Assembly (NCBI GenBank): GCA_945885545.1
Contig: CAMCYZ010000002.1
Location: 1 to 52,865, forward strand
Reading direction: 5' to 3'
Source of the DNA: Spirosoma fluviale
GTDB taxonomy: Bacteria; Bacteroidota; Bacteroidia; Cytophagales; Spirosomataceae
Length of the DNA: 52,865 bases
Position numbers and translations under genes: made by a program. Every line of letters begins with the position of its first letter. The stretch's first letter is position 1. A model generated the notes under the pieces. That model was given only the letters and a program-made list of their open reading frames with translations, was not told where the DNA came from and ran no database searches. Positions 35,400 to 43,026 of the stretch are shown piece by piece.

Positions 35400-35562
35400 G
35401 CTGTTTCGCCCTAAGTCTTTTAATAATTTCCTGAAACTCTTCGGTCTTAGCAAATTCTTTCATTTCAGCTTGAGTCTGCTTTTTGCTTTCAAGCAGCTTC
35501 TTTGCCCACTCTATCGCTTGAGGACTGCTGGGTCCTTTACTTTTGATGGTTAATGTAATCAT
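35389..35562 (-). CDS. Small 57-residue protein paired with the gene at 34887
   Basis: An ATG at 35560-35562 opens a frame to TAA at 35389-35391. The product starts MITLTIKSKGPSSPQAIEWA and has a charged helical remainder rich in Lys and Glu (KKLLESKKQTQAEMKEFAKT, then EEFQEIIKRLRAKQ). A short beta-strand followed by long helices is usual for small antitoxins, and it resembles DUF2683-type proteins. A promoter-like element stands 18 bases upstream, and it overlaps the next gene by 11 bases. This layout is like a toxin-antitoxin pair, but no known toxin fold is identified. Confidence 0.6.
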   Translation of the reverse strand: MITLTIKSKGPSSPQAIEWAKKLLESKKQTQAEMKEFAKTEEFQEIIKRLRAKQHAR

Positions 35563-35579
35563 AATTGAAAATATTTAAG

Positions 35580-35610
35580 CAAATATAAACCTAAACAAAA
35601 AATATTACAA
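35580..35610 (-). promoter_or_regulatory. Candidate promoter (TTG, 20 bases, TATATTTG) for the 57-residue gene and lut genes
   Basis: On the minus strand, TTG at 35610-35608 and TATATTTG at 35587-35580 are 20 bases apart, fitting the Bacteroidota -33/-7 layout. The start codon at 35562 is 18 bases downstream. The promoter overlaps the end of rhaI (stop at 35605), so lut genes can be expressed both from it and by read-through. Confidence 0.5.
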
Positions 35611-36885
35611 TCCAGTTGCAACAGTCTTTAAGCCTCTATCTGCAATTAAAGCATAACGAACTTTCAAGTCACGGAAAATACCGATGGGCGAAATAGCAGC
35701 TCCAGCCCTCAATCTGGCTTCTGCAACAATTGGTCTAACATCTGTGCGGTAAGCACTTTGTATTATTTCTTGGGCTTTTACCACGTCGTTGCTTTCACGA
35801 GCATCTTCTAAAGCCTTAGTATCTACCAAAAGTGATTGAGCGTAAGCTACCATTATGGCTTCAACGGACTGCAACAAATCTTCCAAAGGGTCTTTGATGT
35901 TATGCGAAGCATCAATCATCCAACCAAAACCAGAGCCCAATTCAAAAGGAGAATTATTTGGCTGGGTTCCTTGTGTCAATTCATTGAAAATCAAAAACAA
36001 CTGATAAGGATTAATACTTCCCACAGTAAGGTCATCGTCACCATATTTCGAATCATTGAAATGAAAACCACCCAATTTGCCTTCCATCATCAGCAAACTT
36101 ACGATTTGCTCTATGTTGGCATTGGGCAAATGGTGTCCCAAATCAACCAACGTGAATGCTTTTTCACCCAATTTTGATGCATACAAATACGATTGTCCCC
36201 AATCGCCCACAGTCATTGAATAAAAGTTGGGTTCAAAGGCCTTGTATTCGACAAACATTTTCCAATCTGAAGGAAGGGCAGCATATATTTCTTGCAAACT
36301 TTCAAGTGTGTTTTCAAAAGCCTTTCTAAAATTCAATTGGCCTGGAAAACAAGAACCATCTGACAACCAAACGGTTAGCGACTTAGAACCTAAATCAACC
36401 CCATGTTTTATAACTTCAATGTTATGGTCAATAGCTTGCTTACGAATGGCTTTGTTGACGTTTTGCAAAGAGCCAAATTTATAAGTCAAAACCTGATCAG
36501 CTTGGTCTTGAAAAGTATTAGAATTTACCGCATCAAAAGCCAAACCATGCTGAGCAGCAAGGGTTTGAATAGCTTTGGGAGAGGTAGGGATATCCCACGG
36601 AATATGCAGGGAAATAGCTCCAGAGGTTTTGTTTAACTTATGAAGAAGACCCACATCTTCGATTTTTTCTTCCAAACTGCGAGGCTCGCCACCGCCTGGA
36701 AAACGCCCGAAACGCGTTCCACCGGTTCCCAATGCCCAAGATGGAATGGCCACTTGAAAGTCGATTAATCTTTGTATTATGCTTTCAACACCCTCTGTTT
36801 CGTTTTTAGCGAAATCAAAAAGTGTTTTGTGCTTGGCCAAATGTTTGGCGTTATGGTCGTCTATTATATTTTGAGAAATTATCAT
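35605..36885 (-). CDS. rhaI: L-rhamnose isomerase (RhaI type, TIM barrel)
   Basis: A 426-residue metal-dependent sugar isomerase of the RhaI family (L-rhamnose catabolism isomerase, Pseudomonas type, unlike RhaA of E. coli). Segments: LGTGGTRFGRFPGGGEPRS, ISLHIPWD, the metal-site strands VEYKAFEPNFYS, LVDLGHHLPNANIEQIV and GGFHFNDSKYGDDDLTVGSI, and the C-terminal ARLRAGAAISPIGIFR. It converts L-rhamnose to L-rhamnulose. It lies downstream of rhaEW on the same strand (240-base gap with intergenic repeats). No rhamnulokinase gene is in the window. Confidence 0.92.
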   Translation of the reverse strand: MIISQNIIDDHNAKHLAKHKTLFDFAKNETEGVESIIQRLIDFQVAIPSWALGTGGTRFGRFPGGGEPRSLEEKIEDVGLLHKLNKTSGAISLHIPWDIPTSPKAIQTLAAQHGLAFDAVNSNTFQDQADQVLTYKFGSLQNVNKAIRKQAIDHNIEVIKHGVDLGSKSLTVWLSDGSCFPGQLNFRKAFENTLESLQEIYAALPSDWKMFVEYKAFEPNFYSMTVGDWGQSYLYASKLGEKAFTLVDLGHHLPNANIEQIVSLLMMEGKLGGFHFNDSKYGDDDLTVGSINPYQLFLIFNELTQGTQPNNSPFELGSGFGWMIDASHNIKDPLEDLLQSVEAIMVAYAQSLLVDTKALEDARESNDVVKAQEIIQSAYRTDVRPIVAEARLRAGAAISPIGIFRDLKVRYALIADRGLKTVATGL

Positions 36886-36899
36886 GTTGTCTTGTTTTT

Positions 36900-36962
36900 A
36901 CCACAGAGTTTCACTGAGTTATTTTTTACTTCACTTTCGTTTTTGAGTTTCACAGAGTTTTT
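36900..36962. repeat. CACAGAGTTTCACTGAGTT-type intergenic repeat
   Basis: CCACAGAGTTTCACTGAG at about 36901-36918 is echoed by GAGTTTCACAGAGTTTTT at about 36944-36961. This belongs to a short repeat class common between genes of Bacteroidota. It stands in the rhaEW-rhaI gap. Confidence 0.6.
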
Positions 36963-37089
36963 CGCTTTGCTCAATCTTCTCTTACCCTAATATACAGAGT
37001 TTTTGGCATTGGTCATTTTCTATAACACTTGATAGCCATTCAATAACCACAAATACTTTAACTTTAGTACCGAATTTTAGAATTAAAAG

Positions 37090-37118
37090 GCTTTGCAACT
37101 TCGTGACTTTGCGGTTCA
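37090..37118. repeat. CTTCGTGACTTTGCGG-type intergenic repeat
   Basis: GCAACTTCGTGACTTTGCGG near 37094-37113 is of the CTTTGTGxCTTTGTGG class often seen between Bacteroidota genes. It lies 13 bases past the rhaEW stop. Confidence 0.5.
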
Positions 37119-37125
37119 ATAAAAA

Positions 37126-39237
37126 TCATCTATAAAAACCCATCGCCACACCACCGTCTACATTAATGGCGTTTCCAGTTGATTTGTTGAGTAAACCTCC
37201 AACTAGGGCAAAACAAGCATTGGCTATATCATCTGGTAAAATTATTTCATTCAGCAGCGTTCTTTTTGCATAATATGCTGGTAATTCTTCTACCGTAATG
37301 CCATAAGCTTTGGCACGCCCTTCTGCCCAGCCTCCTGCCCAAATATTTGAATCAGATATCACAGCGTCTGGATTTACGGTATTTACTCTAATCTTGTCGG
37401 CTCCCAATTCAGCTGCCATCAATCGCGTCATGTGTGCCTGAGCAGCCTTGGCCGATCCATATCCAGGATTATTTGGGCCGGCCACCACGGCATTTTTAGA
37501 AACTATGTTTACGATATCTCCTCCAATTCCCTGTTTACGCATGATGGCAACACCTGCCTGAGATACTATAAACTGGCCTTTTACCAAAATGTCATATAGT
37601 CTGTCCCATTCCTCCAAGCTATGCTCCGCAATTGATTTGGAAATGCTGATTCCGGCATTATTTACCACAATATCCACTCCTCCAAAGGCCAATGCAGTAT
37701 TTTCAAAAGCGGTAAATGCTGAATCTTTGTCTGTAACATTGAGTAAAGTAGAAGCCACTGCATCCTTGCCGAAAAGTTTCAGAAATTCTTCCGTTGCAGC
37801 ATCCAACCTTTCTTGGTTGATGTCATTTAGTATCACACAAGCTCCTTCTTCGGCAAATTTCTTTGCGATAGCTTTTCCTATACCACCTGCACTTCCTGTT
37901 ATCAAAGCTATTCTGCCCGAAAGAGCCTTTGGCTTTGGCATTCTTTGCAATTTGGCTTCTTCTAACAACCAATATTCTATGTCAAAGGCCTCCTGATGAG
38001 GTAAAGCAGTATATTCCGAAACTGCCTCTGCACCTTTCATTACGTTTATGGCATTGGTATAATACTCCGATGCCAATCGAGCCATGGTTTTGTCTTTAGC
38101 AAATGTGAACATTCCAACTCCTGGGTAAAGTATTACCACAGGGTTAGGGTCACGCATGGCCGGTGAGTTTGGATGTTTACAAGCATCATAATACGCTTTG
38201 TAGCCCGTCCTGTATTCTTCAAAAACTGTATCGAGGTAAGCTTTGTCGTCAGTCTTGGATGGTTCTAAAACCAAAGGAGCGATTTTAGTTCTCAAGAAAT
38301 GGTCTGGACAAGAAGTACCTAAAGGAGCCAACTTGGCCAAATCATTCGAATTGATAAATTCTAAAACCCGACTGTCATCCGTAAAATGCCCAACCATCTT
38401 GCGTTCAGAAGAACAATATCCTCTCAATGTTGGTGCTAAAGCAGCGGCTTTTGATTTTCTGTCTGCCTCACTTAAACTTTCTATTTTCTGACCTCCAAAA
38501 ACGGGTCTCGTTTTACCAAAATTATCTTCTAAATATTGAGCACACTTTTCGATAACTTCCAAAGTGTTGATATAGCTAGAATAGGCCGTGTCTCCCCAAG
38601 TGAACAGACCATGAGAACCCAACATGATACCTTTTAAAGTAATGCCTTTGGCGGCAGCTTCGTTTAAGCAGGCTCTTAGCTTCAATCCTAAATCAAAACC
38701 TGGTCTCTGCCAGCCCACCCAACCGATTTCTCCATTGAATAACTCTTCGGTAATTTTTTTGCCATCTTTGGCTGCGGCAATAGCTATGGCAGCATCTGGA
38801 TGTAAGTGATCAATATGTTTGAATGGCAAAAACCCATGTAAAGGTGTATCAATTGAAGGTGCTTTTGAGGCCAAATCAAATATACAGTGGTTAAACAACT
38901 CCACCATTTCGTCTTCCTGCTCTATTCCTCTGTAAACGTTCTCAAGGTTAAGCAATCTGTCCATATAAAGAGCCGCACAGCCTGACTTTTTCAGCGTACC
39001 GATATCTCCACCTGAGCCTTTAATCCACATCACCTGTGTTTCTTTTCCCGTCAACGGGTCCTTGTCGGTTATTTTTACAGAGGTATTTCCACCGCCATAA
39101 TTGGTTAATCGTAAATCGGCTCCAAGGAGATTAGAGCGGTATATAAATAACGCAACTTCATCGCCTGCCATGGCATCGGCTTTAGCGGCGTCCCAGAGAT
39201 AACTTGCGTGTTTGAAACTGTCTTTATTAAATGACAT
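37126..39237 (-). CDS. rhaEW: Bifunctional L-rhamnulose-1-phosphate aldolase / L-lactaldehyde dehydrogenase (RhaEW type)
   Basis: A 703-residue two-domain enzyme. Residues about 1-430 are a class II aldolase (NYGGGNTSVKI for phosphate binding, HIDHLHPDAAIA and GSHGLFTW with metal-binding histidines). Residues about 440-703 are a short-chain dehydrogenase (ALITGSAGGIGKAIAKKF for NAD binding, VVNNAGIS, and Y-x3-K in GYGSAKAAQ). The aldolase splits rhamnulose-1-phosphate to DHAP and L-lactaldehyde, and the dehydrogenase oxidises lactaldehyde to L-lactate. The domain order and length match the TIGR02632 fusion. It precedes rhaI on the same strand, with lutABC further downstream to use the L-lactate. 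Confidence 0.93.
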   Translation of the reverse strand: MSFNKDSFKHASYLWDAAKADAMAGDEVALFIYRSNLLGADLRLTNYGGGNTSVKITDKDPLTGKETQVMWIKGSGGDIGTLKKSGCAALYMDRLLNLENVYRGIEQEDEMVELFNHCIFDLASKAPSIDTPLHGFLPFKHIDHLHPDAAIAIAAAKDGKKITEELFNGEIGWVGWQRPGFDLGLKLRACLNEAAAKGITLKGIMLGSHGLFTWGDTAYSSYINTLEVIEKCAQYLEDNFGKTRPVFGGQKIESLSEADRKSKAAALAPTLRGYCSSERKMVGHFTDDSRVLEFINSNDLAKLAPLGTSCPDHFLRTKIAPLVLEPSKTDDKAYLDTVFEEYRTGYKAYYDACKHPNSPAMRDPNPVVILYPGVGMFTFAKDKTMARLASEYYTNAINVMKGAEAVSEYTALPHQEAFDIEYWLLEEAKLQRMPKPKALSGRIALITGSAGGIGKAIAKKFAEEGACVILNDINQERLDAATEEFLKLFGKDAVASTLLNVTDKDSAFTAFENTALAFGGVDIVVNNAGISISKSIAEHSLEEWDRLYDILVKGQFIVSQAGVAIMRKQGIGGDIVNIVSKNAVVAGPNNPGYGSAKAAQAHMTRLMAAELGADKIRVNTVNPDAVISDSNIWAGGWAEGRAKAYGITVEELPAYYAKRTLLNEIILPDDIANACFALVGGLLNKSTGNAINVDGGVAMGFYR

Positions 39238-39322
39238 ACTAAAATGTATTATTTTTATAAAATCTACTACAAAAAAACGTTCTACGATTTACTAAACTGT
39301 CCTTTACTGTGCTGATAAATAA

Positions 39323-39772
39323 CTACTCTGTCCAAGAATTTTGACCTTTCAGTGGCATACAACCGATATATTCTCCCGGTGTGGGATCATAAACCAAAAC
39401 ATTTCTGCCGATTTCTTCAGAAGTAAAAAAACCAAATAGCGTTAAGCCTTTGATTGTCTTGAAAAACGTGGATTCTGGAACATCTTTTTCCAGAGCTATT
39501 CCCCACATCGTGAGCCCAGAGCGAGGCTTTTCTTTATCCAATTTTTCTAGAAATTCTTGCCTTTGGTTGGGTTTCAAAGAAATAAAATCGGTGTTGTATT
39601 TTGCTTTTACTTCCTCTTCCAAATGATTGACCATCCGTCCTTTCTCTAAAACAAGCGTCTTCAGACTCTTCTCTGAAAGTTCTTTTGCTGCCCAACTCCC
39701 ACTCATACCTGAGCCTACCACTATGGCGTCGTAGGTGTTTGTTTTATTGAGTTTTGTATTCAGATTGGCCAT
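39323..39772 (-). pseudogene. Chimeric remnant: GMC oxidoreductase N-terminus fused to gluconate-2-dehydrogenase subunit 3 C-terminus
   Basis: A 149-residue open frame. Residues 14-46 (YDAIVVGSGMSGSWAAKELS, LVLEKGR) match the FAD-binding start of GMC oxidoreductases such as 43027-44739. From about residue 52 the sequence (KAKYNTDFISLKPNQRQEFLE, LFGFFTSEEIG, YDPTPGEYIGCMPL) matches the C-terminal two-thirds of gluconate-2-dehydrogenase subunit 3 proteins such as 44763-45293 (ITGYFTSEIG, YDPIPGKFDGC). The join is in frame without a stop. It has neither a complete flavin domain nor the subunit 3 signal sequence, so it is probably not functional. Confidence 0.8.
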
Positions 39773-40068
39773 TAAATGTTTTTTGGTTGAACGATTACGA
39801 AATTAAAAGAAAGTTTTTTTATTATTGGCTTTTTAAACAAATAATCGAAAAAATTTGAGTTTTTATGAAATAAGCCATTGGTTGCGTTGGTTTTGAAAAC
39901 ATTTGATTTATTTTGGGTTGCTAAACATTTTTGAGAATTTAACTTAATTTACTACTTAAAACAATTCTGGAAATACTCAAATGAATAAAGGCCGTTCGAT
40001 AAACTTAGTTCATAATACTTTATTTTCGAACTAATTATAGACGTAAAAGGATTTCAAAATATTTAAAT
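39773..40068. other. Divergent spacer before the sulfatase gene
   Basis: 296 bases, AT-rich, presumably holding promoters for the sulfatase and the chimeric remnant. No full TAnnTTTG element at a convincing distance and no repeat or RNA were found. Confidence 0.5.
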
Positions 40069-41814
40069 ATGAAAAATGTAATAATTGCCACAATCGCATT
40101 CCTTAGCTTGTTTCTTTTCATAAATTCCATTCCTAAAACCAAAACTTCTCCCAATGTCTTGCTAATCTTGACTGACGACCAAGGATATGGCGACTTGGGT
40201 ATTCATGGCAATGATATAATCGAAACACCCGTTATTGATGAATTAGCCAAAGAATCCGCTCAGTTTGAACGGTTTTATGTGAGTCCGCTTTGTGCACCAA
40301 CCCGAGCGAGTTTGCTTACAGGGCGTTATCATCTTCGTACGGGTACTGTTTCTGTATCAAAAGGATTAGAAATTATGCGAGAAAAAGAAGTTACACTTGC
40401 CGAAGTTTTCAAAAAAAACGGATACAAAACAGGGATTTTTGGAAAATGGCACAATGGAAAACACTTCCCAAATCATCCAAATGGACAAGGTTTCGATGAG
40501 TTTTTTGGTTTTTGTGGAGGACATTGGTCAAACTATTTTGACACCAAACTTGAACACAATGGCAAAGAAGTTTCGACGAAAGGCTATATAACAGATGTTC
40601 TGACCGAAAAAGCACTGGAATTTATTGAAAACAACAAAAAAGAGTCATTTTTCTGCTATGTTCCTTACAATGCACCGCATTCGCCTCATCAAGTTCCTGA
40701 CAAATACTTTGATAAATATAAAGCAAAAGGCTTAGACAATGAGCTGGCGAGTATCTACGCAATGTGCGAAAACATGGATGAAAACGTAGGAAAACTTCTC
40801 AAAAAACTAGATGATTCAGGTTTGTCTGAAAATACAATTGTGATTTTTATGACCGACAATGGCCCTAACGGTGTTCGTTTTAACGGCAAAATGAAAGGAA
40901 TAAAAGGTAGTGTTGATGAAGGTGGCGTGAGAGTGCCCTGCTTGGTCAGATGGCAAGGGAAAATTCAGCCTTCAACTGTAAAGGTCTTAGGTGGACACAT
41001 TGATATTTTGCCTACACTCGCTGAATTGTGTCAACTAAAACCCGTTGAAACTTTGCCCTTAGATGGCATTAGTTTAGCTAAAAACCTTTTTGGAGAGTCA
41101 GAAATAGTTGACAGGAAGTTATTTACCCATGTTGCCCAACCGGAAAAAACAATTAAAGCCTTTCCTGCCGCAGTTCGGACCAATCAATATCGTTTGATTG
41201 TAAAAGAGAACACCACAGAGCTATACGATATGCTAAAAGACCCTGAACAAAAAAATGATATTGCAGAAACTGAACCAACAATAACCCGTGGTTTAATGGC
41301 CGATTATCAAAGATGGTTTGCCGAAGTTAAAAAGGAAATAAAACCCGAATTATCGATTCCGCTAAGTAAAAAGCTGAAATTTATTGAGCTGCCAACTTAT
41401 GAAGCAAGTTTTTCGGGAAACATAAAATACAAAGAAGGTCATGGCTGGGTACATGACTGGTTGGTGAATTGGAAAAACGAAAAAGATAGTATTTGGTGGG
41501 AGGTAGAATCAACTGAAAAACAAATGTTTACAGTCAAGATGGCCTACACTTGCCCTGCACAACAAACTGGCTCAGAAATAAGCTTAACAATTAACAATCA
41601 ACAAATTAAGGCAAAAATAACAAATGCTTTTGACCCACCAATGATGCATAGCCCCGACAGAGTGGTACGAAAAGAGGTCTATGAAAAAGATTGGAAAACA
41701 GTGGTTGTGGGTAAAATAATAGTTCCGAAAGGAAAAAGTAAACTCGTTTTAACAGCCTCGAAAATTGCTTACTCTGAATTGGCAGAGGTGAAGTCGATTA
41801 TTTTGGAAAAATAA
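40069..41814 (+). CDS. Exported S1-family sulfatase
   Basis: A 581-residue protein with an N-terminal hydrophobic signal (about 1-21). The sulfatase domain opens NVLLILTDDQGYGDLG, with metal-binding D36 and D37. The formylglycine motif CAPTRASLLTGR puts the cysteine to be oxidised at C75. Later motifs are GKWHNGKHFPNHPNGQGFDEFFGF and FMTDNGPNG (second metal pair). Residues about 430-581 are an extra beta-rich C-terminal domain. It hydrolyses sulfate esters, most likely of polysaccharides, after activation by a formylglycine-generating enzyme not seen here. It is convergent with a GH16 gene (3-base gap), hinting at use of sulfated glycans. Confidence 0.92.
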   Translation: MKNVIIATIAFLSLFLFINSIPKTKTSPNVLLILTDDQGYGDLGIHGNDIIETPVIDELAKESAQFERFYVSPLCAPTRASLLTGRYHLRTGTVSVSKGLEIMREKEVTLAEVFKKNGYKTGIFGKWHNGKHFPNHPNGQGFDEFFGFCGGHWSNYFDTKLEHNGKEVSTKGYITDVLTEKALEFIENNKKESFFCYVPYNAPHSPHQVPDKYFDKYKAKGLDNELASIYAMCENMDENVGKLLKKLDDSGLSENTIVIFMTDNGPNGVRFNGKMKGIKGSVDEGGVRVPCLVRWQGKIQPSTVKVLGGHIDILPTLAELCQLKPVETLPLDGISLAKNLFGESEIVDRKLFTHVAQPEKTIKAFPAAVRTNQYRLIVKENTTELYDMLKDPEQKNDIAETEPTITRGLMADYQRWFAEVKKEIKPELSIPLSKKLKFIELPTYEASFSGNIKYKEGHGWVHDWLVNWKNEKDSIWWEVESTEKQMFTVKMAYTCPAQQTGSEISLTINNQQIKAKITNAFDPPMMHSPDRVVRKEVYEKDWKTVVVGKIIVPKGKSKLVLTASKIAYSELAEVKSIILEK

Positions 41815-41817
41815 ACT

Positions 41818-42693
41818 TCACTCTTTCTGATAAACCCTCACATAATCAACTTCGTATTTGATTAGCTTAGTTTCGGGGCTTGGCTCGCCACCATTCTGCC
41901 CACCAATCGCCAAATTTAACAGCAAAAAATGCGGTTGTAAGAAAGGATTTTTCCCATCGGGATTGCTGGTTTCTGAAAGAGAAGTTGTGTTGAGCAATTC
42001 ATCATCTAAGAATAGATAGATGCTTTCAGGAGTCCACTCCATTCGCCAAATATGAAATTGTTTTACCCAATCTTTATTTTTTTCGATAAAATGTTTCAAA
42101 CTCGTTTTTGAATTATCCCATTTGGCTACATATTGTTTATCTGTTGCGTGAGCTACATTGGCCAAAATCGTTGGTTGTGATTTCACTCGGTAAAACTCCA
42201 TAATGTCAATCTCGCCATTAGATGGCCATTGTCCTGAATTCCCGAGCGTCCAAATGGCTGGCCACGAACCCAGTGTGGTGTCGATTCTGGCTCTGATGAT
42301 AAAAGTACCAAATTGCCATTCTTTCAAGCCTTTGGTCTGAATACTGGCTGATGTGAAGTTGATTTCTTTTCTATTTTTCCGCCAACTGGTGTTTCCTGCT
42401 TCAAAATTTGGATTCGGAATTCGAACCCTTTTCCCTTCAATCAATAAAACTCCATTTTGACAACTGGCATTTCCTTCTTGATACCATTGCAATTCTTCGT
42501 TTCTGACAAAGCCTTTTTCATGCTTCCAAAACTTTGGATTTGGTTGGCCGTTCTCATTAAATTCATCTCTCCATACCAGTTTCATGCCTGGAATTGATGT
42601 GCTTTCACTGAAATCGGGAAGTTGAGGATTGACTTCCTGACTGTGGACATTTGTAACCAAAAGAAAAAAAGAGATTGTAATAATTATTTTCAT
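41818..42693 (-). CDS. Exported glycoside hydrolase family 16 protein
   Basis: A 291-residue secreted glycanase: signal peptide about 1-18 (ending NVHSQ), then a concanavalin-like GH16 fold with LVWRDEFNENGQPNPKFW, FGTFIIRARI and SWPAIWTLG. The catalytic motif EIDIMEF has nucleophile E161, D163 and acid/base E166. The extra residue between the two acids (ExDxxE) is the form found in laminarinase and related beta-1,3-glucanases as well as agarases and porphyranases. The exact glycan is not decided. No C-terminal T9SS domain is present. Confidence 0.9.
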   Translation of the reverse strand: MKIIITISFFLLVTNVHSQEVNPQLPDFSESTSIPGMKLVWRDEFNENGQPNPKFWKHEKGFVRNEELQWYQEGNASCQNGVLLIEGKRVRIPNPNFEAGNTSWRKNRKEINFTSASIQTKGLKEWQFGTFIIRARIDTTLGSWPAIWTLGNSGQWPSNGEIDIMEFYRVKSQPTILANVAHATDKQYVAKWDNSKTSLKHFIEKNKDWVKQFHIWRMEWTPESIYLFLDDELLNTTSLSETSNPDGKNPFLQPHFLLLNLAIGGQNGGEPSPETKLIKYEVDYVRVYQKE

Positions 42694-42970
42694 AAAAAGC
42701 TTCTTGTGCTTTTACCTACGCAATTATAAGATGTTCCGTTTCCATTTAATTGAAAAATCACTTAGAAACCCTTGATATTAAGTTACTAAAACTAAGTATA
42801 CAATAACTTGAAAACATATCTTCAATGTAACAAAAAGGATTTTTTCACTTTCCTTTTACAAAACATAAATTATCTAAAACCTTTTTTTGATTTTTAGGTG
42901 AATTGTATGTTTTCAAAAAAATTGGTGCCTTTTTTTCGAGGCAATTATTTTCAATATCTACTATTACTAC
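42694..42970. other. Spacer between the GH16 and GMC oxidoreductase genes
   Basis: AT-rich sequence with no gene or repeat apart from the terminator at its right end; it presumably contains the GH16 promoter, but no clear TAnnTTTG element was found. Confidence 0.5.
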
Positions 42971-43008
42971 AGAAAAGACTCTTCAGGATACCCTAAAGAG
43001 TCTTTTCT
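42971..43008 (-). terminator. Strong hairpin terminator after the GMC oxidoreductase gene
   Basis: A perfect 13-bp inverted repeat (42971-42983 with 42996-43008, AGAAAAGACTCTT) with a 12-base loop. The arm ends in T-rich sequence on both strands, so it could act in both directions. It starts 18 bases past the GMC stop. Confidence 0.8.
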
Positions 43009-43026
43009 ACTTTCTATAGGATATCA

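Noticed and set aside
34891-36990. Several plus-strand frames opposite lutA, rhaI and rhaEW
   Set aside because: They are mirror images of real genes on the minus strand, with no family signature.
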